Shown here in pieces: positions 56,039-64,000 of a stretch of DNA of 64,000 nt. The stretch's first letter is position 1, and each line of letters starts with the position of its first letter. The notes beneath the pieces were generated by a model. It was given only the letters and a program-made list of their open reading frames with translations, was not told the DNA's origin and did not search any database. The DNA comes from Gimesia sp. (lineage in GTDB: Bacteria > Planctomycetota > Planctomycetia > Planctomycetales > Planctomycetaceae): positions 62,001-126,000 of the forward strand of contig PAJV01000078.1 in assembly GCA_002706765.1 (NCBI GenBank). Direction: 5' to 3'. The position numbers and the translations under genes were made by a program.

Positions 56039-56874
56039 CGGGTGACCCCGGATGTAATCCGGGTTGTCGCAGACAACGGGAGGTGGCAGTGTTGATGATG
56101 TCTGGTGAGAGAACGTGCCTCATTTTCTGAACTGAAGAGGCAGGTGGCGTTGCTTTGGGCCGATCGCTGCAGCAGGGACCTCTTGCTCGCTGCGCTCGTA
56201 CCGGATTTCATCCGGTAGCACCCAAGACATTCTTGGAACCCACCTTTTCCGGGTGACCCCGGATGTAATCCGGGGTTGTCGCAGACAACAGGAGGTGACA
56301 GAGTTGTTGGTGCCTGATGAGAGAACGCGTCTCATTTTTGGACTGAAGAGGCAGGCGGCATTGCTTTGGGTCGATCGCTGCAGCTGGGACCTCTTGCTCG
56401 CTGTGCTCGTACCGGATTTCATCCGGTAGCACCCAAGACTTTCTTGGAACCCATCTTTTCCGGGTGACCCCGGATGCAATCCGGGGTTGTCGCTAGACAA
56501 CGGGATGTGGCAGTGTTGGTGATGTCTGGTGAGAGAACGTGCCTCATTTTCTGAACTGAAGCGGCAGGCGGCATTGCTTTGGGCCTATCGCTGTAGCAGG
56601 GACCTCTTGCTCGCTGCGCTCGTACCGGATTTCATCCGGTAGCACCCAAGACATTCTTGGAACCCACCTTTTCCGGGTGACCTCGGATGTAATCCGGGGT
56701 TGTCGTGAGACAACAGGAGGTGGCAGTGTTGGTGATGTCTGGTGAGAGGACGCGACTCACTTTCTGAACTGAAGAGGCAGGCAGCATGGCCTTGTCCCGA
56801 TCGCTGCAGCTGGGACTTCCTGCTCGCTGTGCTCGTACCGGATTTCATCCGGTATCACCCGTTTTCGCGCACTA
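56039..56874 (+). repeat. Tandem array 1 of a 211-bp unit (four copies)
   Basis: Units start at 56039, 56250, 56461 and 56674 (periods 211, 211 and 213); the fourth is cut at about 56874. Each unit has several short hairpins: CCCGGATGTAATCCGGG, GTTGTC-GCA-GACAAC, and ACCGGATTTCATCCGGT, plus a conserved CCGATCGCTGCAGC core and GCTCGCTGCGCTCGTACC. Reading frames across it on both strands are not conserved and no start signal exists, so I treat it as non-coding. Function unknown. Confidence 0.85.
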
Positions 56875-56931
56875 TTTACTATAGGAACTTCCCAGTTACC
56901 TTCAGAGTTAACTACGCTCTATCAGGGTGGT

Positions 56932-57312
56932 TTATTCCGGTTTCAACAGTTTATTGACTGCTTTGACCAGGTCTTCGATGTGGTAGGGTTTGGCGACGAA
57001 GAGATCGACGCCGCGATCGAGGGCCAGTTCGCGGTATTTGGGTTCGCTGTTTCCCGTCACCATAATGACGCGGGGGGCCCGCTGTTTGTAGTTGGTGATG
57101 CTGTCGAGGACGGCGAAGCCGCTGCGACGGGGCATGACCAGATCCAGCAGGACCAGATCGGGCGCGTCGCGCTCGATTTTCATCAGGCCTTCGTTTCCGT
57201 CGTGGGCGATGAAAACTTCGTACCCGGCGGCTTCCATGGCCATTTGCAGTGGTTCGGTCAGACCTTCGTCATCGTCAATAATCAATACGCGTTTTTGAGG
57301 AGTTATGTTCAT
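56932..57312 (-). CDS. Single-domain response regulator
   Basis: A 126-residue receiver domain. It has the acidic pocket IIDDDEG, the phosphorylated aspartate in LVLLDLVMP, Thr in IMVTGNS, and Lys in VAKPY. It has no output domain, so it may act like CheY or Spo0F by protein contact. I use the ATG at 57312; an upstream start at 57345 adds a non-conserved stretch. The cognate kinase is not in the window. It converges on tandem array 1. Confidence 0.9.
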   Translation of the reverse strand: MNITPQKRVLIIDDDEGLTEPLQMAMEAAGYEVFIAHDGNEGLMKIERDAPDLVLLDLVMPRRSGFAVLDSITNYKQRAPRVIMVTGNSEPKYRELALDRGVDLFVAKPYHIEDLVKAVNKLLKPE

Positions 57313-57553
57313 TATCCTGCTGAAATTTCCTGGTCTGGCCCGCACGGAGGCGATCTGTACAAGGAATTATATCAACACTGGCAGCGAAAATCCAATTATT
57401 AAGATCAACCTGGCGCGTGGCGCTCCCCAAATGGGATGTGGTTCGATAAAATGGGCCGGTGCGCGCCTGGAGTGCGCCCTGTCTGTTTGCTTCTGAAGCA
57501 GGCAGGATAGTCTTATTCTCAGTTTTATTTTATCTAACCAGCGGGATAGTGTT

Positions 57554-58840
57554 GTGTCAGCGACGTCGGTAATTGGATTACAGTGGGGCGATGAAGCCAA
57601 GGGCAAAATTGTAGATTTACTCTCAGAGCAGCACGAAATCGTGGTGCGGTACCTGGGGGGGAATAACGCAGGTCACACTGTCAAATTTGATGGAAAGACT
57701 TATAAGCTCTCACTTTTACCGGCGGGAGTCCTGAATCCGAATGTCACCTCCGTGATTACGGGAGGGGTGGTCATCAATCCCAAGGCCTTCCTGCAGGAAA
57801 TGGCGTCCATTGTCGAGCAGAATGGTCCGATTGCAGCCAGTCGGCTGCTGATCAGTGACCGGGCCCATGTGATTTTTCCCTATCATATGCAGGAAGAAGT
57901 GGTTTTCGAGCAGAGTCGCAAGGAAAAAGCGATCGGCACGACCATGCGGGGGATCGGGACCTGTTACCGCGATAAAGCGGGCAGAACCCACGCCATTCGG
58001 ATGGGGGACATGGTTCGTCCGGAATTTTTCCGCAGCCGTCTGGAAGAAATCGTCCCCTACAAAAACAAGATTTTTCAGGCCCTCGATCCGGAAGCGGAGC
58101 CATTGGATGTCGATGCCATCTACGAAGAATATTCGGGTTATGCAGAGCAATTGAAGGATCATGTCGTCGACACCAATACGTATCTGTTAAACGCGGTCGC
58201 TGAGAAGAAAAAAATTCTGTTCGAAGGTGCCCAGGGAAGCCTGCTGGATATCGATCATGGAACGTTTCCCTATGTGACCTCTTCTAACAGTTCCGGTTGT
58301 GGAATTCACAATGGAAGTGGTGTCTCCGAACGCTATATCGATAAGATGATTGGAGTTGTGAAGGCCTATACCACACGGGTGGGGGGCGGCCCCTTCGTCA
58401 CCGAACTGCATGATGAAATCGGCCAGCGCATCCGTGACGTGGGGAACGAATATGGTACGGTCACCGGTCGGCCTCGACGCTGCGGCTGGTTCGATGCCGT
58501 CGCGACCCGTTATGGTGCCAACATCAGTGGCGTGGACTGCATTGCCGTTATGCTGCTGGATGTCTTGAGTGGTATGGATGAACTGAAGATCTGCGAAGCC
58601 TATGACGTGAATGGCAAGCAGGTCATTGACTTCCCCAGTCATATTCTCGATCTGGAACAGGCCAAGCCCGTATACCGTACCATTGCGGGCTGGAAAGAAG
58701 ACATCACCGGCATTCGTAAGATGGAAGATCTGCCGGAAAATGCGATTGCTTATATCAAGGCGATTGAGGAAATCATCGGCAAACCGGTAGAAATTGTTTC
58801 CGTCGGCCCGGACCGTGAGCAGACGATTCTGTTGAAGTAA
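57554..58840 (+). CDS. purA: Adenylosuccinate synthetase
   Basis: A 428-residue enzyme that joins IMP and aspartate using GTP, for AMP synthesis. The N-terminal loop reads [14 protein letters not shown], where most family members have QWGDEGKGK; the one-residue change (Gly to Ala) is notable but the loop is otherwise intact. GGNNAGHTV follows, with the catalytic histidine. [13 protein letters not shown] and the C-terminal [13 protein letters not shown] complete it. The start is GTG at 57554. Between two 211-bp repeat blocks. Confidence 0.95.
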   Translation: MSATSVIGLQWGDEAKGKIVDLLSEQHEIVVRYLGGNNAGHTVKFDGKTYKLSLLPAGVLNPNVTSVITGGVVINPKAFLQEMASIVEQNGPIAASRLLISDRAHVIFPYHMQEEVVFEQSRKEKAIGTTMRGIGTCYRDKAGRTHAIRMGDMVRPEFFRSRLEEIVPYKNKIFQALDPEAEPLDVDAIYEEYSGYAEQLKDHVVDTNTYLLNAVAEKKKILFEGAQGSLLDIDHGTFPYVTSSNSSGCGIHNGSGVSERYIDKMIGVVKAYTTRVGGGPFVTELHDEIGQRIRDVGNEYGTVTGRPRRCGWFDAVATRYGANISGVDCIAVMLLDVLSGMDELKICEAYDVNGKQVIDFPSHILDLEQAKPVYRTIAGWKEDITGIRKMEDLPENAIAYIKAIEEIIGKPVEIVSVGPDREQTILLK

Positions 58841-58880
58841 GCTCCCGTTTTTTCTCAGCTGTTGTTGTTCTATGGGCGTC

Positions 58881-59228
58881 CCTCATTTTCAGAACTGATG
58901 AGGCGGGTTGCTTATTTTGTACCGATCGCTGCAACTGTGACCTCCTGCTCGCTGCGCTCGTACCGGATTACATCCGGTAGCACCCGATGTTCAAGCACAT
59001 CAAATATATTTGGGTGACCCTGGATGCAATCCGGGGTTGTCGTAGACAACAGGAGGTGGCAGTGTTGGTGATGCCTGGTGAGAGATCGCCCCTCATTTTC
59101 TGAAATGAAGTGGTATGCAGCATTGCCTTGTACCGATCGCTGTAGCTGCGACCTCCTGCTCGCTGCGCTCGTACCGGATTGCATCCGGTACCACCCCGTA
59201 CTCGCTGGAATCAATCTTTTGCGGGTGA
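58881..59228 (+). repeat. Tandem array 2 of the 211-bp unit (1.6 copies)
   Basis: A partial unit at 58881-59010 is followed by a complete one from 59011 to 59221. It has the same hairpins as array 1 (ACCGGATTACATCCGGT, GTTGTC-GTA-GACAAC). It is in the same orientation as array 1, 41 bp after the purA stop, so the two arrays flank the response regulator and purA. Confidence 0.8.
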
Positions 59229-59441
59229 AACTATGAAAGAAGCTCGAACCGGTGGTGATAACAGGACTCGTGGCGGCGGTGTCTGTCGGATCTGATGGTT
59301 TATCCCTGCATCGTACTGAGCACCGGTGATTGATATTCAGCTGGGCGTGCTGCTGCGTTTCAGTAATATTGGTCGGGTGACTGTTCGCATTCTCTGATGT
59401 CGGGCTGACAGCAGTCGTCAAATTCGTCGGCGCTCGCGGTT

Positions 59442-59535
59442 CAGACTGTGTCCAGTTCTAATACAACGTCTCCAAAGCACTTTGGACCGGGTAGATTGGA
59501 TTGAGGGATGCTATGGTTGAATGTGATGCGCTCTG
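59442..59535 (+). repeat. Dispersed 90-bp element, copy C
   Basis: The core is 59444-59533, exactly 90 bp, flanked by CA and TG. It starts GACTGTGTCCAG and ends GATGCGCTC, exactly as copy A does. It shares its right flank TG with copy D, so the two lie head to tail. Confidence 0.8.
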
Positions 59536-59627
59536 TGCTGTATCCAGTTTTACTACAACGTCTCCAGGGCACTTTGGACCGGGTAGATTAGATTGAGAAA
59601 CGCAACGCCTGAATGTATTGCACTCAA
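59534..59627 (+). repeat. Dispersed 90-bp element, copy D
   Basis: The core is about 59536-59625, 90 bp. Its left end reads TGCTGTATCCAG and its right end TATTGCACTC, so the ends are decayed, but the internal CAACGTCTCCAGGGCACTTTGG block is shared with copy C. It follows copy C directly. Confidence 0.75.
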
Positions 59628-60139
59628 GATTGCGGAAATGCAGGCGATACGATTAATCATTTTTTATGCATCGTCCATTCTGCCCTGATTCAGGGCGGGG
59701 AGTCCGGACATGCGGTTCGGGAGGGAGTTGTTCATGATTCATAATGCTTACTCTGTCAGTGAAATTCTGAAGAAGAGGATGCCGATTTGCATTCCGATGA
59801 TCTGTGATCTTCGCGAAGGGCGTGACGCTGTCAAGAGGATTCAAAAACAAACGGGGTGGCGATACGGGTTGACAGGGAACCGATGTGCGGCGGTGCTGAG
59901 GCGGTACCGGGACGAAGCTTTGCGATGTGTGGCGACCCGCAGGATAACATCTCGAACGGGTGCGGTTTCAGGCAGTGAAGATCTGGAAAAAACAGGCTCA
60001 TTTGTCATGAAGATCAAGAACAGGTGGCCCGTGTTTCAGTGCACTGTAAACTGGGCACGCGCGCGACTCAGAATAGCGCTTATCGCCAGCGGCGCGAGCG
60101 GGTCAAGAGTAATTTATTCAGTAGATGTGTAAAGGATGC

Positions 60140-60571
60140 TTATGTGGTCACTACCCCTTTTTTGAGAATCAGGTTGGCATACAGGGCGGATTCGCTGGTG
60201 GCGATGATGGCATAGGCGTTTCTGGCGCGTTCATAAAATTCAAAACGTTCGATTTTTTCCAGTTCCGGCTTGCGGGGGGCATGCTGTTGAATAAGATTCG
60301 CATAGGTTTGCCAGATGGGAGGCGTGGGAGTCTGGTCGTCGACCGGTTGCATTACGCCGGCTGGTTGATCCACAAAGGTGTCGAGGGGGAAGAACTGCAG
60401 AAGTGCCTCCAGGATTTCCGGCACATTATGTCCGTCGAGACGCACGAGTCGCTGGGCATGGGAGTCGGCGGGGAAATTACCGTCGGCGAGGACAATGTCA
60501 TCGCCGTGGCCCATTTTCAAGAGCACATACATCAGATCAGGCGAGAGGAGGGGAGGGATGTTTTTCAGCAT
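60140..60571 (-). CDS. fucU: FucU/RbsD family protein (L-fucose mutarotase-like)
   Basis: A 143-residue protein matching the FucU form: MLKNIPPLLSPDLMYVLLKMGHGDDIVLADGNFPA, with the conserved histidine and aspartate, and a C-terminal part ending ERARNAYAIIATSESALYANLILKKG. FucU changes alpha- and beta-fucose anomers. I use the ATG at 60571; a start at 60613 would add a tail outside the family. No fucose catabolism genes are adjacent, so it may act on a different sugar. It is divergent from sucC. Confidence 0.88.
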   Translation of the reverse strand: MLKNIPPLLSPDLMYVLLKMGHGDDIVLADGNFPADSHAQRLVRLDGHNVPEILEALLQFFPLDTFVDQPAGVMQPVDDQTPTPPIWQTYANLIQQHAPRKPELEKIERFEFYERARNAYAIIATSESALYANLILKKGVVTT

Positions 60572-60834
60572 GCGATTTCTCGAAAAGGGTTGAGAGGAGT
60601 TGAGAATTTTCATCTGGATTCTGATTTTGACGTATCAAAAAACAGAATGAAACCGGCAGCAGACATGGATTTTCATTATGCAGAAATTTTAGGTCGCTGG
60701 CGCGGATGGCTTGCTGGATATGCTGTTATGAACCCGCTATGATGGCCTGAGTTCAAGCTGTGGGCTCGACAAAGTTTTTGAACGCCGCTTTTTCTAATCG
60801 GTAGCAAATTTTCAGGAGAAAGTCTGAAAAATCA

Positions 60835-62022
<1,188 letters not shown>

Positions 62023-62137
62023 GACCGACTGCGGCCTGTTGACCGATCAACGGGCCGCGATCATTTGACGTGGTTGTTTTGTAAAAAGCGATCTTTGCCT
62101 TCATTCAAACACATATTTCCCGCAAGGGTGACAGATT

Positions 62138-63016
62138 ATGAGTATTTTAGTTACTGAAAAGACGCGCGTCATTTGCCAGGGGATCACTGGTAAGTCGGGG
62201 CTGTTTCACAGCCAGCAGTGCCGCGAATATGGAACTCCCCTGCTGGGCGGAGTGACTCCCGGAAAAGGGGGAACCGAGGTCGATGGTTTTCCTGTTTTCA
62301 ATACGGTGGAAGAAGCTGTTGAGAAAACCGGTGCCAACACCAGCCTGATCTTCGTGCCGCCCCCGTTCTGTGGCGAAGCGATCATGGAAGCCGCGGATGC
62401 CGGCATAGAACTGATCATCGCGATCACCGAAGGCGTACCCGTGTTCGACATGGTGCGAGTGATGGATTATCTGAAAGGTAAAAACAGCCGCCTGATCGGC
62501 CCGAACTGTCCTGGTGTGATTACACCGGGGATTGCCAAGATCGGGATCATGCCTGGTTATATTCATACGCCAGGTACCGTGGGGCTGATCAGCAAGAGTG
62601 GAACTCTGACTTATGAAGCAGCCTGGCAGCTGGGTAATATCGGTCTGGGACAGAGCACGGCAGTGGGCATTGGTGGTGACCCGATTATCGGAACGACCTT
62701 TATCGATCTGCTGGAGCTGTTCGAAAACGATCCGGCTACGGAATCGATCATGCTGATTGGTGAAATTGGTGGAACGGCGGAAATCGAAGCAGCCGAATAC
62801 ATCAAGGAACATGTCACCAAGCCAGTAGCTGGTTTCATTGCCGGCAAGACTGCCCCTCCCGGAAAACGGATGGGTCACGCTGGCGCGATCATCAGTGGTG
62901 GAAGCGGAACCGCGGATGAAAAGATTGCTGCTCTGGAAGCAGCCGGCGTTGTCGTGGCGGAAAGTCCCGCTGACATGGGTACGGCGATGAAGCGAGCGAT
63001 TGAAGCAGCAAAATAA
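62138..63016 (+). CDS. sucD: Succinate-CoA ligase alpha subunit
   Basis: A 292-residue subunit that binds CoA and carries the phosphohistidine. It shows [38 protein letters not shown], and the active histidine in [14 protein letters not shown] terminator at 63044 ends the sucC-sucD transcript. Confidence 0.97.
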   Translation: MSILVTEKTRVICQGITGKSGLFHSQQCREYGTPLLGGVTPGKGGTEVDGFPVFNTVEEAVEKTGANTSLIFVPPPFCGEAIMEAADAGIELIIAITEGVPVFDMVRVMDYLKGKNSRLIGPNCPGVITPGIAKIGIMPGYIHTPGTVGLISKSGTLTYEAAWQLGNIGLGQSTAVGIGGDPIIGTTFIDLLELFENDPATESIMLIGEIGGTAEIEAAEYIKEHVTKPVAGFIAGKTAPPGKRMGHAGAIISGGSGTADEKIAALEAAGVVVAESPADMGTAMKRAIEAAK

Positions 63017-63043
63017 GCTGCTTTCAGCTGAGAGTCAAAACAG

Positions 63044-63079
63044 AAAAAGGCCATCCTTAAATTCAGGATGGCCTTTTTT
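63044..63079. terminator. Bidirectional terminator between sucD and ndk
   Basis: AAAAAGGCCATCCT pairs with AGGATGGCCTTTTT around TAAATTC; both strands have a T run. It lies between the converging sucD and ndk genes. Confidence 0.92.
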
Positions 63080-63107
63080 ATGGCTTCAAATATGTGGAGC
63101 GTCGAGA

Positions 63108-63575
63108 TTATTTCTCGTCGTCTGCACAGACCCAGTCACCCAGGGCAGTGCCGTATTCGATGAGTTCTTCAGACTTGAAGTAGATTTTGATTTCGCGGGT
63201 TGCAGCATCGGGGCCGTCGCTGCCATGCACCAGGTTCATCTGGCGACTGATACCGTAATCGCCGCGGATGGTTCCCGGGGCGGACTCACGACCATTGGTG
63301 GAACCCATCATGGAGCGGACAACGGAGATTGCTTCGGGGCCTTCGGCGACAATCGCGACGACGGGGCCGGCGGTGATGAATTCTTCCAACAGCGGGTAGA
63401 ATGGTTTTTCCACATGCTCTGCGTAATGCTCTGCTGCTAATTCTTTGGTGACCTGCAGCAGTTTGAGGCCGACGATTTTCAGACCCTTATTTTCGAAGCG
63501 GGTCAGAATTGTTCCTGCCAGGCGACGCTGAATTGCATCGGGTTTAATCAGAATCAGAGTTCGTTCGAGAGCCAT
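63108..63575 (-). CDS. ndk: Nucleoside diphosphate kinase
   Basis: A 155-residue enzyme that equalises nucleoside triphosphate pools. ERTLILIKPDAIQRRLAG at the start and the phospho-accepting histidine in NLVHGSDGPDAA are present. RGDYG and the C-terminal W-V-C-A-D end are standard. It lies downstream of carA on the same strand. Confidence 0.96.
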   Translation of the reverse strand: MALERTLILIKPDAIQRRLAGTILTRFENKGLKIVGLKLLQVTKELAAEHYAEHVEKPFYPLLEEFITAGPVVAIVAEGPEAISVVRSMMGSTNGRESAPGTIRGDYGISRQMNLVHGSDGPDAATREIKIYFKSEELIEYGTALGDWVCADDEK

Positions 63576-63793
63576 GTGGGTTTCTTTCTATCTTGTCAGT
63601 TGTCTGTAAAAAGGAGCGGGATCAGATTATGTTCCTGCCTGTCTGTGTATTTGTGGATTGATGTTGTCTCAAAATTTGTATCTGCAGGGGCTGGTGAGTC
63701 TCGATTGAACGGATCTTCTACGCCTGATGGAAGTGAATTGAAATGAAATTCAGCAATCATTTCAACCCTGATTCCGATGAATCATACGAGGGA

Positions 63794-64000
63794 TCAGGAA
63801 GAAACACGTTCCTGACTGATGCTTTCAAAAAACTGCTGGAACAGATAATGGCTGTCGTGCGGGCCAGCAGAGGCTTCGGGGTGATATTGCACGCTGAAAG
63901 CCGGGTGTGTTTTGTGGCGTAACCCGGCGACGGTGTTGTCATTCATATTGATATGAGTGATTTCCACATCATCGGGTTTTGATTCCGGATCGATGGCAAA
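63794..64000 (-). CDS. carA: Carbamoyl-phosphate synthase small subunit, C-terminal end (partial)
   Basis: The last 68 codons of a reading frame that runs off the window edge; the 5' part is outside. It reads [20 protein letters not shown], then [20 protein letters not shown] with the next residues [10 protein letters not shown], then [18 protein letters not shown]. The HPE pair carries the glutaminase His and Glu. It makes carbamoyl phosphate from glutamine with the large subunit and would supply arginine and pyrimidine synthesis. Confidence 0.93.
   Translation of the reverse strand, partial: FAIDPESKPDDVEITHINMNDNTVAGLRHKTHPAFSVQYHPEASAGPHDSHYLFQQFFESISQERVSS

Larger units (their letters stand above)
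59229..60139. other. Intergenic region, 911 bp, with two 90-bp repeats
   Basis: Apart from the repeat copies C and D at 59442-59627 I see no supported gene. A 140-codon frame at 59710-60132 (plus) is a weak candidate only: it has a GGGAG before an internal ATG at 59734, but no family resemblance, and its codon use is unlike the neighbours. Confidence 0.45.

Noticed and set aside
56120-56500. Minus-strand frames through the 211-bp array
   Set aside because: They only reflect the repeat; frame is lost between units and no start signal exists.
56039-56874. Possible CRISPR array
   Set aside because: The whole 211-bp unit is repeated with no unique spacers, and no cas genes are near.
59710-60132. 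A 140-codon plus-strand frame after the repeats
   Set aside because: It has a GGGAG before an internal ATG, but its protein is basic and featureless and matches no family. Too weak for a gene call.

Overview
The window looks like chromosomal DNA of a planctomycete, most probably a Gimesia-like member of the Planctomycetaceae. This is an inference. It rests on a DUF1559 protein with a prepilin-type N-terminus and an H-X9-DG tail, large secreted PQQ-type propeller proteins, a two-heme cytochrome with a beta-helix domain, a split ribosomal gene order, few Shine-Dalgarno sites and several GTG/TTG starts. I see no rRNA, tRNA, CRISPR array, phage or intact insertion sequence. The last gene (carA) is cut by the window edge.

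Layout. 0-6.4 kb: a TetR regulator divergent from a DUF1559 gene with a palindrome between them, then an aldehyde-dehydrogenase-like protein and a beta-helix/cytochrome c fusion. 6.4-13.1 kb (minus strand): an M20-type peptidase, the isoprenoid genes ispA and dxs (overlapping by one base), a secreted protein and a degenerate GGDEF protein. 13.5-20.6 kb (plus): SGNH hydrolase, glutamate dehydrogenase, a cyclic-nucleotide-binding-like protein, proA, fliM, rpmI and rplT. 20.8-28.6 kb: small lipoprotein, zinc-ribbon protein, PQQ propeller protein, an FHA-GAF-sigma54 activator, a small acidic protein, a decayed alpha/beta hydrolase, a BON-like protein and greA. 28.7-32.3 kb (minus): a three-gene sugar oxidoreductase/isomerase/cupin group. 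32.8-35.1 kb: argC-argJ. 35.2-41.0 kb (minus): two small cysteine-rich exported proteins and a 1570-residue propeller protein. 41.8-46.5 kb: rplY-pth-rpsF-ssb-rplI-dnaB. 46.5-51.5 kb: a two-repeat secreted protein converging on a bifunctional proline catabolism enzyme. 52.0-56.0 kb: a molybdenum hydroxylase (FAD, 2Fe-2S and Mo subunits) with a MoaD-like protein. 56.0-60.1 kb: two blocks of a 211-bp tandem repeat around a response regulator and purA, then two miniature repeats. 60.1-64 kb: fucU-like gene, sucC-sucD, ndk and the 3' end of carA.

Metabolic theme. Glutamate sits at the centre: GDH makes it, ProA uses it for proline, PutA returns proline to it, and ArgC/ArgJ take it to ornithine. 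SucCD feeds the TCA cycle.

Most interesting. A dispersed 90-bp element occurs five times (6.3, 26.9, 43.6 and twice at 59.5 kb), always in the same orientation. Four copies have a core of exactly 90 bp. The two best copies are flanked by TA and begin with G. Both lie in the TA of a TAG stop codon, so the first base of the element rebuilds the stop. A third copy sits inside the remains of an alpha/beta hydrolase gene. This looks like a miniature inverted-repeat element with TA target duplication, here able to enter stop codons without harm. The 211-bp tandem units, each with several short hairpins, are a second unexplained repeat family.
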